Source of the DNA: an uncultured Acidobacteriaceae bacterium
GTDB lineage: Bacteria > Acidobacteriota > Terriglobia > Terriglobales > Acidobacteriaceae
NCBI GenBank assembly: GCA_903849645.1
Contig: CAINJJ010000053.1
Coordinates: 62,001 to 126,000 of the forward strand
Length of the DNA stretch: 64,000 nucleotides
Direction of reading: 5' to 3'
Shown here: positions 28,842 to 37,684 of the stretch, one piece after another
Numbering within the stretch: position 1 is the stretch's first letter
Layout: each line of letters begins with the position of its first letter
Position numbers and translations under genes: made by a program
The notes under the pieces: generated by a model
The model's database searches: none
What the model saw: only the letters and a program-made list of their open reading frames with translations
Told to the model about the DNA's origin: nothing

Positions 28842-29273
28842 ATGCTGCAGCCCAATCGGATTGCTGACGTGATGGGTGGCGCCGCGATTCTTGGCAGCCT
28901 GGTCGTCTCCGCGCAGGACCTGGAAGCGGCAGTCACGACAGGCCTGCCCAAGCGGGCGCTACGCCTCACTCTTGATCGCGGATGCGTCTCGCCGCTGCAG
29001 GCGCGCACCATGCTCTACCGGGTCATTCCCGAAGCCACCTACAAGCGCCGCACAAGGCTGACCGCGGGTGAAAGCGAACGCACCGAGCGCATTGCCAGGG
29101 TAATTGCCGCTGCAGAGTACGTGTGGGACAACCGCGACGATGCCCGCGAATGGCTCACAAGGCCGCACCCGGAGCTCGAGAACCGCCCGCCTCTTGAAGC
29201 GGCACTGACCGAACTGGGCGCGCGCCGCGCGGAGGAACTGCTCGAGCGGCTGTTCTATGGCATCCCCGCCTGA
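28842..29273 (+). CDS. Xre/MbcA/ParS-type antitoxin
   Basis: 143 residues. A helical N-terminal DNA-binding half (AAVTTGLPKRALRLTLDRG) is followed by the DUF2384 toxin-binding half with hallmarks LTAGESERTERIARVIAAAEYVW, AREWLTRPHPELENRPPLEAAL and ARRAEELLERLFYGIPA. It should neutralise the RES toxin encoded 11 bp downstream and repress the operon through the palindromes just upstream. GGAGG is 6 nt before the ATG. Confidence 0.92.
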   Translation: MLQPNRIADVMGGAAILGSLVVSAQDLEAAVTTGLPKRALRLTLDRGCVSPLQARTMLYRVIPEATYKRRTRLTAGESERTERIARVIAAAEYVWDNRDDAREWLTRPHPELENRPPLEAALTELGARRAEELLERLFYGIPA

Positions 29274-29284
29274 GCCTGCCGTCC

Positions 29285-29740
29285 ATGCGCTGCTACCGTA
29301 TCGGCGACTCCCGCTTTCCGCTGCTCGATGGCACAGGCGCGCGGCTCTATGGCGGCCGTTGGAACTCGCCGGGACGGGGCGTTGTCTACGCCGCCGAAAC
29401 CTACGCGGGCGCCTTGCTGGAGATTCTGGTCCACGCCAATCTCAATCGCCTGCCCCGCACCCACGCCGTGATGGTCATCGAGATCCCTGACGACTTGCCC
29501 CTGGAGCAGTTGGAGGCCTCCCGCCTGCCTGGCTGGAACGCGCCGGACCAGGCGGTGAGCCGGGCATTTGGCGATCTCTGGCTGGCCGAGGCGCGCACCG
29601 TCGCCCTGCTGGTTCCTTCCTTCGTTACGCAGGGGCGCGAACGCAACGTCCTGCTCAATCCCGCACACGCAGACTTTGCGCGCCTGAGACCTGCCGCGCC
29701 CGAACCCGTCCTGTGGGACAACCGGCTGTTTCCACAGTGA
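29285..29740 (+). CDS. RES-domain toxin
   Basis: 151 residues. RES domain: MRCYRIGDSRFPLLDGTGARLYGGRWNSPG with the conserved Arg, VVYAAETYAGALLEILVHANL with conserved Tyr and Glu, and NVLLNPAHADFARL near the end. Characterised RES toxins degrade or use NAD+ (for example MbcT, ParT). The full domain is present with no frameshift, so it is probably functional. It pairs with the antitoxin directly upstream. Confidence 0.92.
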   Translation: MRCYRIGDSRFPLLDGTGARLYGGRWNSPGRGVVYAAETYAGALLEILVHANLNRLPRTHAVMVIEIPDDLPLEQLEASRLPGWNAPDQAVSRAFGDLWLAEARTVALLVPSFVTQGRERNVLLNPAHADFARLRPAAPEPVLWDNRLFPQ

Positions 29741-29778
29741 GTTCGCCTCCGCGCTCCCGCACACCCCCGCACCTTTGC

Positions 29779-29784
29779 TATACT
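29779..29784 (+). promoter_or_regulatory. -10 element for tRNA-Leu
   Basis: TATACT lies 18 nt before the first tRNA nucleotide, a plausible -10 hexamer. No good -35 is visible. The same hexamer occurs upstream of the toxin-antitoxin, clcA and NiCoT genes. Confidence 0.5.
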
Positions 29785-29801
29785 CATGAAGTTCACCTCG
29801 T

Positions 29802-29887
29802 GCGGAGGTGGCGAAATTGGCAGACGCACCAGCTTGAGGTGCTGGCGCCCACAAGGCATAGGGGTTCAAGTCCCCTCCTCCGCACCA
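29802..29887 (+). tRNA. tRNA-Leu (anticodon GAG)
   Basis: The acceptor stem GCGGAGG (29802-29808) pairs with CCTCCGC (29877-29883), followed by discriminator A and encoded CCA (29885-29887). The anticodon stem CCAGC/GCTGG (29829-29833/29841-29845) encloses the loop TTGAGGT with anticodon GAG at 29836-29838. A variable arm (CGCCCACAAGGCAT) and T-loop GTTCAAG follow, as expected for a class II leucine tRNA. Confidence 0.96.
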
Positions 29888-29941
29888 AAGATTCCTCGCA
29901 AACCGGTTAACCGGGCGAGACTCGGAAAGCAGCTCACGAAA

Positions 29942-30253
29942 ATGCAAATCCTCCTCTATTTCATCGTTGTGGTTCACGTCATCGTGTGCCTGTTCCTGGT
30001 TGGTGTTGTTCTGCTGCAGCAGGGCCGCTCGGCCGACCTCGCCGGCGCCTTTGGCGGGCAGGGTTCGCAGACCGCCTTTGGTCCCCGCGCCGCCGCCAAC
30101 GTGCTCACGCGCCTCACCACCTGGTCGGCTGTGATCTTCATGATCACCTCCATCTCCCTGACCGTGCTCTACGTCCGCTCCTCGGGATCGCACTCGGTGC
30201 TTGACAACTCCAAGACAGCACCCATCTCCGCCCCAGCCAAGTCGGGCAAGTAG
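29942..30253 (+). CDS. secG: Protein translocase subunit SecG
   Basis: 103 residues with two membrane helices: LYFIVVVHVIVCLFLVGVVLLQQG, carrying the family mark LLQQGRSADLAGAFGG, and WSAVIFMITSISLTVLYV. It assists SecYEG-dependent export. The gene begins 54 bp after the tRNA-Leu and may be cotranscribed with it. A strong terminator follows. Confidence 0.95.
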   Translation: MQILLYFIVVVHVIVCLFLVGVVLLQQGRSADLAGAFGGQGSQTAFGPRAAANVLTRLTTWSAVIFMITSISLTVLYVRSSGSHSVLDNSKTAPISAPAKSGK

Positions 30254-30286
30254 GCGCTCCGTTCGATTCCCCCATGAAACGATAAC

Positions 30287-30320
30287 CGGAAAGGCAGGCC
30301 CCAGCGGCCTGCCTTTTCCG
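30287..30320 (+). terminator. Terminator hairpin after secG
   Basis: CGGAAAGGCAGGCC (30287-30300) and GGCCTGCCTTTTCCG (30306-30320) form a long stem, with one extra T, around loop CCAGC. It lies 33 bp after the secG stop and just before the next gene. Confidence 0.8.
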
Positions 30321-30365
30321 ATTGATGACTCGGACTTCCCAAGACTCCCGCAATAGAATCAAACC

Positions 30366-30998
30366 ATGATTCTCGAGACCTTCCCCGTCGGCCCGCTCCA
30401 GTGCAACTGCACCCTCCTCGGCGACGAGGAGTCTGGCGAGGCCATCGTCATCGACCCCGGCGACGAGGTGGCCCGCATCCATCGGCGCCTCACCGCCCTC
30501 GGCCTCTCCCTCAAGCAGATTCTTGTCACCCACGCCCACATCGACCACGTTGGCGGGGCCCTCAAGCTCAAGCGACTCACCGGCGCGCCCATCCTGCTCA
30601 ACGAAAACGACCTGCCCCTGCTCAAGATGATGGACGAGCAGGCCGGCTGGGTGGGAACCGCAACGCCCGAGACCGCGCCGCCGGACGAGAATCTGGCCGA
30701 TGGGCTGATGGTTGGCCTGCCCCGTTTTCCCGCAATGGTGCTCCACACTCCCGGCCACACGCAGGGGTCGGTCTGCCTCCACTTTGCCCCGCTCAAGCTG
30801 CTGGTGGCCGGCGACACGCTCTTCCAGCGCAGCATCGGCCGCACCGACCTGCCGGGCGGCGACTACCCCCAGATTCTGGACTCGATCCACTCCCGCCTGC
30901 TCACCTTGCCGGACGAGACGCGCGTCCTGGCCGGCCACGGCCCAGCCACCACCATTGGGGCCGAACGCAGGGGAAACCCGTTTCTCCGCGGTGAATGA
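30366..30998 (+). CDS. MBL-fold hydrolase, glyoxalase II-like (YcbL type)
   Basis: 210 residues. Metallo-beta-lactamase motifs: THAHIDHVGG, the third His in HTPGHTQGS, bridging Asp in AGDTLF, and final His in LAGHGPATTIGAE. The size and the ending NPFLRG match the short glyoxalase II-like proteins that hydrolyse S-acyl-glutathione-type thioesters. TAGAAT lies 6 nt before the ATG with no Shine-Dalgarno, another leaderless candidate. Confidence 0.9.
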   Translation: MILETFPVGPLQCNCTLLGDEESGEAIVIDPGDEVARIHRRLTALGLSLKQILVTHAHIDHVGGALKLKRLTGAPILLNENDLPLLKMMDEQAGWVGTATPETAPPDENLADGLMVGLPRFPAMVLHTPGHTQGSVCLHFAPLKLLVAGDTLFQRSIGRTDLPGGDYPQILDSIHSRLLTLPDETRVLAGHGPATTIGAERRGNPFLRGE

Positions 30999-31035
30999 CA
31001 CCGGGATACGATCGGCACAGGCCTATATACACCAA

Positions 31036-31069
31036 TGAGTTATACTCACTCCTTGAAGTTTCGCTTCAA
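31036..31069. terminator. Two short hairpins between convergent genes
   Basis: TGAGT-TAT-ACTCA (31036-31048) and TTGAAG-TTTCG-CTTCAA (31053-31069) lie between the MBL gene and the aminotransferase gene, which point towards each other. No U-run follows, so a terminator role is only plausible. Confidence 0.4.
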
Positions 31070-31097
31070 CATATAGCCCGGCAGCGTCGCCGTGCAA

Positions 31098-32252
31098 TTA
31101 TCGGGTGAAGTGCCCGGTCAGCACCCCGACTCCTGTCCTGAATTCCTCTTCCTCCCCCAGCAGGCTCACCACCAGCCAACCCGACGGCGGCATGCCGAAG
31201 AAGTACCCCGGCTGCACCCACACACCGAGTTCCAGGAGCCGCAGGACCGTCTGCTCGTCCGGGCCAAGAGCCGGAATTCGCAGCACGGCGTACCAGCCCC
31301 CTTCCGTCTGTAGCCGGTTCACCATCGGCGCAGCCGCCAGTTGCCGGTCGAGTTCCACCAGGTTGGCCGCGACACGCGCCTTGATCTGCTCCTGAATCCC
31401 GCCCCTGCCCTCAATCCACGCCGGGAGCGCCCACTGCACCGGCGCATTCATCGACAGGAAGGTGTCGGCGATGACCTCCAGCCGCTCCAGCGCCGCCCCC
31501 GCCTCCGGGCCGGTGGCCACAATCCAGGCAGCCTTCATCTGGGGCAGCCCGGCAATCTTGCTGAGCCCGCTGACCACGAAAACCGGGACGCCCTCCATAC
31601 CCGCCGCAAAACTCGATGCTTCTTCCCCAAACCCGTAGTCGAGAAAGACCTCGTCCACGATCAGCGAGAGGTCAAACTCCCGGCACAATCCGCCCAGCGC
31701 CTCCGCCTCCCAAGGCTTGGTGAAGTGCCCCGTAGGGTTGTTGGGATGCACCAGCATGATGGCCCGCGTCCGGGGCGTGATGGCGCGCCGAAACCCTTCA
31801 GGATCGATCTGCCAGCCTTGGTCGTAGACCAGCGGGGCGTTCTGCAGCAGCACATCGTCCAACCCGGCCAGAAAATCAAAGAGCGGGTAGCCGGGCTGCG
31901 GCGCAAGAATGGCGCATCCGGGGTCGCAGAGCAGCCGGAAGAGGAAGCTGTAGGCCTCGCTCGTGCTTGTGGTCAGCACCACCTGTTCGGGGCCCACCGC
32001 CACGCCGTGGTCCGCATAGTAGGCGCAGACTGCCCGGCGCGCCTCGGCCAGCCCGCGCGGCTGCGGGTCGTAGTCGAGCGCTCGCGCATCGCCCAGCGCC
32101 GAGAGCAGTTCGGGAGCAAAAGCAAAGCCGCAGCGGGTGGGATTCGAGGCCGTGAGGTCGGCCACCGGCAGCCCCGCCGCCACGCGCAGCCGGTGCGCCC
32201 GCGCCAGCTCGCTCTCCTCCGTGTTCCAGTCCGTTCGTTTGGAAAACCGCAT
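31098..32252 (-). CDS. PLP-dependent class I aminotransferase
   Basis: 384 residues. Marks of fold-type I aminotransferases: ASNPTRCGF near the start, TTSTSEAYSFLFRLLCDPG, the HPNNPTG motif, IVDEVFLDYGF with the PLP-contacting Asp and Tyr, and the PLP lysine in VVSGLSKIAGLPQ. Amino-donor and acceptor are not identifiable. It is monocistronic by position. Confidence 0.9.
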   Translation of the reverse strand: MRFSKRTDWNTEESELARAHRLRVAAGLPVADLTASNPTRCGFAFAPELLSALGDARALDYDPQPRGLAEARRAVCAYYADHGVAVGPEQVVLTTSTSEAYSFLFRLLCDPGCAILAPQPGYPLFDFLAGLDDVLLQNAPLVYDQGWQIDPEGFRRAITPRTRAIMLVHPNNPTGHFTKPWEAEALGGLCREFDLSLIVDEVFLDYGFGEEASSFAAGMEGVPVFVVSGLSKIAGLPQMKAAWIVATGPEAGAALERLEVIADTFLSMNAPVQWALPAWIEGRGGIQEQIKARVAANLVELDRQLAAAPMVNRLQTEGGWYAVLRIPALGPDEQTVLRLLELGVWVQPGYFFGMPPSGWLVVSLLGEEEEFRTGVGVLTGHFTR

Positions 32253-32354
32253 CAGCCCCTCTGTCCCCTCGCCCTTTGGTGCCTCAGTCCCTATTCCCTA
32301 TTCCCTGGTCCCTCGTCCCTCAATCCCCGCCTCACCCCAGAATTCCTTGCGACA

Positions 32355-33038
32355 ATGGATGCAGCCGCCCCTCTTCACATTACACGGGCGACTCTGGAGG
32401 GAACATTGGCATTGCGCGCGGTTGTCTTTGACTATGGAATGGTGCTCACCGCTGCGCAGGACGCGGAGTCGCACGCTACCCTGATGCGCCTGACCGGGCT
32501 CCCTTTCGAGCGCTTTGAGAGCCTCTACTGGGCCGACCGCCACGCCTATGACGAAGGCAAGCTCACCGGCCTTGCCTTCTGGCAGAAATTCGTGCGCGAG
32601 GCGGGGCTCGACCTGGCGCCTGCCGCCGTGGAAGAGCTGAACCAGTGGGACGCGCGCATGTGGACCACGCAGAACCCGGTGATGCTGGCCTGGCAACTGG
32701 CTCTCAAGCAGCGCGGCTTGCTGACCGGCATCCTCTCCAACATGGGCGACAACGTGCTTGACAACATGAAGCGGGAGTTCGACTGGCTGCCCCGCTTCGA
32801 CGTCCTCGTCTGGAGCTACCAGCTCCGCATGGCCAAGCCCGACCCGGCCATCTATCGGCACACCCTCGCTGAACTCGGCACAGCGCCGGAAGAGACACTC
32901 TTCATCGACGATCGCATCGTCAACGTGGAAGCCGCGCGCGCCCTCGGCATCCAGGCGCTGCTGTTCTCCACCGTGGACCAGCTCCGCGCCGACCTCGTCG
33001 CCAGCGGACTTGACGCGCAACTGCCCCTGCCCGGCTGA
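32355..33038 (+). CDS. HAD-superfamily hydrolase
   Basis: 227 residues from the ATG at 32355. The nucleophile loop is RAVVFDYGMVL with Asp, motif II Ser/Thr in GILSNMGD, Lys in RMAKPDPAIY and the acidic motif IV LFIDDRIVNVEAARALG. This is the haloacid dehalogenase / YihX-like phosphatase group. The true start may be the TTG at 32406, which has GGAGGG 4 nt upstream and begins just before the domain (ALRAVVFDYG). The second Asp of the usual DxD nucleophile motif is replaced by Gly (D-Y-G), as in several phosphatases and dehalogenases. Confidence 0.88.
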   Translation: MDAAAPLHITRATLEGTLALRAVVFDYGMVLTAAQDAESHATLMRLTGLPFERFESLYWADRHAYDEGKLTGLAFWQKFVREAGLDLAPAAVEELNQWDARMWTTQNPVMLAWQLALKQRGLLTGILSNMGDNVLDNMKREFDWLPRFDVLVWSYQLRMAKPDPAIYRHTLAELGTAPEETLFIDDRIVNVEAARALGIQALLFSTVDQLRADLVASGLDAQLPLPG

Positions 33039-33226
33039 TCGTTCTCGTCAGAGTGTGCAACCCCTGACTTACAACATGCGGCCCCTTGTTCTACACTGCT
33101 TGCGCCTCAAAATCGGCGGCATGCGCGGGTCTGTGCCTCGCCCCGCGGCAATGAACGCATGTGTGTGACGAGTGCGTCCATGCGCCTCGTCCATCCGTCA
33201 AGAGAAGGTCAGGGAGCCAAAAAAGA

Positions 33227-35926
33227 ATGAAACTGTTCCACACCGCAAGAACCCCAGATTCCACCCGTCGGGCCGTCCTCGCATTTGCGGCCCTTGCACT
33301 CGGCGCCAGCCTCGCTCTGGCGCAGTCCGTCCCCGTTGTCACGGGCGACGCGCGCGTCGACAAGCTGCTCAGCCAGTTGACGCTTGAAGAGAAGATCACG
33401 CTTATCCACGGCGCCGGCGAAGACCCCGCTGTTTACCAGGGTCAGGCCGGCTACCTGGCCGGCATTCCCCGCCTCGGCATTCCCGGCCTGCGCTTCGCAG
33501 ACGGACCTCCCGGCGTGCTGACCCGGCACCCCTCCCAGGGCGAGACCGCCACCATGGGCGTGGCCGCCACCTTCAGCCGCAAGGCAGCGGAAGACAACGG
33601 CCTCGTAATCGGCCGCGAAGACCGCGCCCTGGGCATCGATGTCTCGCTTCAGCCTTTCGTCAACATCGACCGCGATCTCGAGTTCGAGCGCGGCTTCAAC
33701 ACCTTTGGCGAAGACCCGTTCCTCTCCGGTGAAATGGCGGTCGGCGAGGTCAAGGGCATCCAGTCACAGCACGTGATGTCGCAGATCAAGCACTTTGTCG
33801 GCTACGACTCCGAAGGCGGCGCTACGGTCATCGACGACCAGACGCTGCACGAGGTCTACGTCGCTCCCTTCGAGGCCGCCATCCGCCGGGCTGACGTCTC
33901 CTCGATCATGTGCTCCTACAACCGCATCAACGGCACCTTTGCCTGCGGCAACCAGTCCACGCTCACCAAGATCCTGCGCGACGAGATCGGCTTCAAGGGC
34001 TTCGTCACCTCTGACTGGGGCGCGGTGCACGGCGTCAACTTCATCAACGCCGGCCTGGACATGGAGATGCCCGGCCTGATCCCCGGAATGGGCGGCATGA
34101 TCCCTTCGTTCTTTGATACGATGCCCGCTCCGCCTCCGCCGCCCGCCAACGCCATGGCCGGGATGATGGAAGGCTTCTTTGGCCACCTGCCCGAGGAGCC
34201 GACCCCCGTCATGGGCAGCATGGGCGACTTTGGCGTCAAGCTCGATCTCAAAAAGTTGGGCGACGCGCTCAAGGACGGCTCCGTCAACGAAGCCGACATC
34301 ACCCGCGCCGCGGGACGCGTGCTCTATGAGATCGTGCACTTCGGCTATCTGGACGGCCAGTCCAAGCACGAAGTCACCGAACAGTCCATCGAGGCCAACG
34401 CCAAGATCATTGAGAAGACCGGCGAAGAGGCCGCGGTACTGCTCAAGAACGAAGGCGGCGTGCTGCCGCTGAAAGCCGCCGACCTGGACAACGTGGTCCT
34501 CATTGGACCCACAGCCCGCCAGGTGGATTCGATCGGCATGAGCGGCGAGCGGTCGGTGGGCCTGCCCGGACGGCAGGTTGGCCCCTGGGACGCTCTCAAG
34601 AAGATCACCGGCAATGCGAAGATCCAGCTTGCGGTGGCCGACGACATGACGGGAACCACCATCCCCGCCGCCCTGCTGAGCCATGACGGCAAGCCGGGCC
34701 TGGTGCGCACCACAGGCAGCGCCACGCAGACCGACGCACAGCTCGACTTCACAGGCGACCACGCTCTGGCTCCCAACTCCACCGCCTCCTGGAAGGGCAC
34801 GCTGACCGTACCCGCGGCCGGCAACTACTGGATCTATCTGCAGGCGCTCGGCACCAACGCCAACATCTCCATCGACGGCAAGCGTGTGGCCGGCACCGGC
34901 GCCTTCCAGGGCGGCGTCCACGGCGACATCCTGCAAGCCAACCACGACAACGTGGTTCCCACCACCGACGGGCTGGACGACGTCCGCCGCCCCATTGACC
35001 TGACCGCCGGTCAGCACGACATCGAGGTCAAGATCAGCCCCGACAGCTCCTCGGCGCCGGTGCAGGTGCGCCTCAACTGGTATACCCCGGAGCAGCGCAA
35101 AGCCGACCACGAGGCCGCCATTGCCGCCGCGAAGTCCGCCAAGGTTGCTGTCGTCTTTGTCTGGACCCGCCTGCACCCCGTGTTCGGCCTGCCCGGCGAC
35201 CAGGACAAGCTGGTCGAGGAAGTAGCCGCCGTCAACCCCAACACCATCGTGGTGCTCAACACCAGCCAGCCCGTCGCCCTGCCCTGGGCCTCCAAGGTCA
35301 AGGCGATTCTGGAGATGTGGTGGCCCGGAGACGAGGGCGGCTGGTCGACAGCCAACCTGCTGGCCGGCAAGACCAGCCCTGCCGGACGCCTGCCCGTGAC
35401 CTGGGGCAAGCGCCTGGAGGACTACGCCGCCACCGACCCCAAGCACCCGGAGCGCTCCAAGAAAGGCGTGGACGGAAAAACCACTTACACGGAAGGCGTC
35501 AACGTCGGCTATCGCTGGTTTGATCACGAAAAGATCGAGCCGCTCTTCGCCTTTGGCCACGGCCTGAGCTACACCAGGTTTGTGTACTCCGGCCTCAAAA
35601 TCGCCAAGACGGCGGACGGCGGGCTCGATGTCAAGGTCAGCATCAAGAACACAGGCGCGGTGGACTCGGACGAGGTGCCACAGGTTTATCTTGGCGCACC
35701 GGCAGAGGCGCCAGCCGGGGTTCAGTTCCCGGTGCGGGCGCTGGTGGCCTTTGACCGCGTTCCGATTGCAGCCGGATGGACGGAGAATGTGACGCTCCAC
35801 GTGGCTCCGCGCCAGTTGCAGTACTGGTCAACCAAGGACAGCAAGTGGGTGATCGCAAGCGGCAAGCGCACCCTCAGCGTGGGTGCATCTTCGCGCGACC
35901 TGCGGCTCAACCAGACCATCGACTAG
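33227..35926 (+). CDS. GH3 beta-glucosidase with inserted PA14 domain
   Basis: 899 residues with signal peptide (AVLAFAALALGASLALAQ). The glycoside hydrolase family 3 N-terminal barrel has the catalytic nucleophile Asp263 in VTSDWGAVHG and the substrate loops FNTFGEDPF and QIKHFVGYDSEGG. The GH3 C-terminal domain is split by a PA14 module at about 490-620 (FTGDHALAPNSTASWKGTL, YWIYLQALGTNANISIDGK). A fibronectin-III-like tail ends the protein. A Pro/Met-rich insert around 285-345 (MPAPPPPPANAMAGMMEG) is unusual. It is an exported beta-glucosidase or xylosidase for plant polysaccharide use, possibly controlled by the LacI regulator downstream. AGGGAG precedes the ATG. Confidence 0.93.
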   Translation: MKLFHTARTPDSTRRAVLAFAALALGASLALAQSVPVVTGDARVDKLLSQLTLEEKITLIHGAGEDPAVYQGQAGYLAGIPRLGIPGLRFADGPPGVLTRHPSQGETATMGVAATFSRKAAEDNGLVIGREDRALGIDVSLQPFVNIDRDLEFERGFNTFGEDPFLSGEMAVGEVKGIQSQHVMSQIKHFVGYDSEGGATVIDDQTLHEVYVAPFEAAIRRADVSSIMCSYNRINGTFACGNQSTLTKILRDEIGFKGFVTSDWGAVHGVNFINAGLDMEMPGLIPGMGGMIPSFFDTMPAPPPPPANAMAGMMEGFFGHLPEEPTPVMGSMGDFGVKLDLKKLGDALKDGSVNEADITRAAGRVLYEIVHFGYLDGQSKHEVTEQSIEANAKIIEKTGEEAAVLLKNEGGVLPLKAADLDNVVLIGPTARQVDSIGMSGERSVGLPGRQVGPWDALKKITGNAKIQLAVADDMTGTTIPAALLSHDGKPGLVRTTGSATQTDAQLDFTGDHALAPNSTASWKGTLTVPAAGNYWIYLQALGTNANISIDGKRVAGTGAFQGGVHGDILQANHDNVVPTTDGLDDVRRPIDLTAGQHDIEVKISPDSSSAPVQVRLNWYTPEQRKADHEAAIAAAKSAKVAVVFVWTRLHPVFGLPGDQDKLVEEVAAVNPNTIVVLNTSQPVALPWASKVKAILEMWWPGDEGGWSTANLLAGKTSPAGRLPVTWGKRLEDYAATDPKHPERSKKGVDGKTTYTEGVNVGYRWFDHEKIEPLFAFGHGLSYTRFVYSGLKIAKTADGGLDVKVSIKNTGAVDSDEVPQVYLGAPAEAPAGVQFPVRALVAFDRVPIAAGWTENVTLHVAPRQLQYWSTKDSKWVIASGKRTLSVGASSRDLRLNQTID

Positions 35927-35946
35927 TTGTGGATGCATGGAGCAGA

Positions 35947-35966
35947 GGGCGGGATGACTCCCGCCC
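35947..35966 (+). terminator. GC-rich hairpin after the GH3 gene
   Basis: GGGCGGGA-TGAC-TCCCGCCC gives a perfect 8-bp stem 20 bp behind the stop codon. No U-run follows, so it is a probable but not certain terminator. Confidence 0.6.
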
Positions 35967-36112
35967 CCAGCCCACTCCACAGCATCTGCCTTTCGGCATC
36001 CGGCGGTTCATGGATCAGTTCCAAGGAACCTCCGAATGAGGCGATATTTTGAAAAGGGACTACTTCGGCCGTGCCGATCAAGACAGCAAAATCAGCAGGC
36101 TTTACAGGCTGT

Positions 36113-36218
36113 GGAATCACTCCATAAATGCCATCGAAGTGTCAGGGCACGACTTCATTTGTGCCGTAAGTTCCATATAATCAATAGGAATTTAGCCCCT
36201 GGGGGCTGCTTTTCAGGC
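36113..36218. repeat. Palindromic repeat element, family 1, intergenic copy
   Basis: The copy shares with 57771-57878, in the same order and almost the same spacing, GGAAT, GAAGTGTCAG, GCACGACTTCA, GTGCCG, TTTAGCCCCTG and TTCAGGC. It contains two inverted-repeat cores, an imperfect GGCAC...GTGCC and AGCCCC/GGGGCT. The surrounding 35.97-36.43 kb holds no supported gene. Confidence 0.8.
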
Positions 36219-36431
36219 TTCCTTGTGAAGCACAGGCCTTTTCCCGCGGGTTCATTCCAATCGCTTTGCTAGGGTCATGGCAACATTCCGCCATTTTATA
36301 CTCCATCTTAATGACGATTTGCAACACGCATCGAGCTTGTGATGGGCGCCAGAGACGGTAGCCTGTCTGCCTGAACGGCAGGGCGGCACTCAGAAATGGA
36401 TCTCTCCGCAATCGGCAGTTCCCTGCTTGCC

Positions 36432-37529
36432 TTACTTTCTCGCTGCTTTCGCCCCGTGCACCAGAGCCGGCAGGCTCCCCGCCGGGAACCCCGACGAGCG
36501 CCGGACGACAAGCCGCGTCGGAATCCGCCATTCCGTCTTCGCCGCTTGCGGGTGGTCCCGCTCAATGCCGGCGCGCAGCGCCTCCACGGCCGCCGCCGCC
36601 AGGTCCTTGCACGACATCTGTACCGTGGTCAGTGGTGGCAGCATGAACTGCGCCAGGTGGATGTCGTCGAATCCAACAACCGAGATCTCCTCCGGCACCG
36701 TATGCGTCGTCCGATAGAGCGCGTGCAACGCCCCGATGGCCGTCATGTCGTTCGAGCACATCACCGCCGTTGGTAGCGGGCTCAGGGCGGCAAGCTGCTC
36801 CATCGCGGCAATGCCTCCCTCCATGCTGTGGTTCCCCTCCACCATGTGCTCCGCCGGCGCCGTCAACCCCAGTTCCGCCATCGATTTCAGAAACGCATCG
36901 CGTCGCGCCACCGCCGAGCGCAGGCGCAGCGGGCCGCTGATAAACGCAATGCTCCGGTGGCCCATCGCCGCCAGGTGCTGCACACCCTGCCGAATCCCCT
37001 CGCCGTAGTCCACCTTCAGCAGCCGGATATTGGGCAGGGCCGGTCCCGCGTCCACAAACACCAGCGGAAACTCCCGCTCCACCAGCTTCTGCACAATCTC
37101 TTCCTCAATGCCGAAGGTCATCACCGCCACGCCGTCCACGTTGCGCTGCAGCATCCTCCGGATCAAAGACTCCGTCCGCGCCGGGTCGTAGCTCGTCGAC
37201 CCCACAAATACCTCGTACCCCTGCTCCACCGCCAGGTTCTCAAACTCCTGGATCAGCTCGGGAAAGAACGGGTTGGTGATCTCGGAGACAATCAACCCCA
37301 GCGTACGGCTGCGGCCTGAAACCAGCGCACGCGCCTGCGTATTCGGCAGATAGCCCACCTCGTCGATGGCTTGCCACACCCGCCGCGCCAGCTCCGGGTC
37401 AACCGTGGGAATGCGATTCACTGCTCGGGAGACCGTGGCGATGGAAACCCCCGCGCGGCTGGCCACATCGCGGATGCTTACGGCGCCTGGGCGCCGACGA
37501 TTGGATGAATTGGACTTGGAGATGCTCAC
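36432..37529 (-). CDS. LacI-family transcriptional regulator
   Basis: 365 residues. The helix-turn-helix VSIRDVASRAGVSIATVSRAVN and hinge LPNTQARALVSGRS are followed by a periplasmic-binding-protein-like sensor domain (LGLIVSEITNPFFPELIQEF, ISVVGFDDIHLAQFMLPPLTTV). It starts at GTG 37529. It probably senses a sugar and controls carbohydrate genes such as the neighbouring GH3 glucosidase. A LacI-type operator lies about 155 bp upstream, suggesting autoregulation. Confidence 0.93.
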   Translation of the reverse strand: MSISKSNSSNRRRPGAVSIRDVASRAGVSIATVSRAVNRIPTVDPELARRVWQAIDEVGYLPNTQARALVSGRSRTLGLIVSEITNPFFPELIQEFENLAVEQGYEVFVGSTSYDPARTESLIRRMLQRNVDGVAVMTFGIEEEIVQKLVEREFPLVFVDAGPALPNIRLLKVDYGEGIRQGVQHLAAMGHRSIAFISGPLRLRSAVARRDAFLKSMAELGLTAPAEHMVEGNHSMEGGIAAMEQLAALSPLPTAVMCSNDMTAIGALHALYRTTHTVPEEISVVGFDDIHLAQFMLPPLTTVQMSCKDLAAAAVEALRAGIERDHPQAAKTEWRIPTRLVVRRSSGFPAGSLPALVHGAKAARK

Positions 37530-37684
37530 CGGTACGCCGATTGTACCCTTTCCGGCTGTTACCCAGAGCGATCCGCCGTACGATTCCCTGCCCTAACCTG
37601 CGTCAAGCCCATAATTTGAGACATGTGGTCAATTTTTTAGGAACTTCCCTGCCGGGTCCTGAAACAGGTCCGTCTTCCAGTTTC

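Noticed and set aside
31341-32354. N-terminal extension of the HAD hydrolase frame (up to 338 extra residues)
   Set aside because: The extension is antisense to the aminotransferase gene and has shadow composition; the HAD domain begins near 32406.
33764-35800. A 678-residue minus-strand open frame opposite the GH3 gene
   Set aside because: No domain, biased composition, and fully antisense to a well-supported enzyme.
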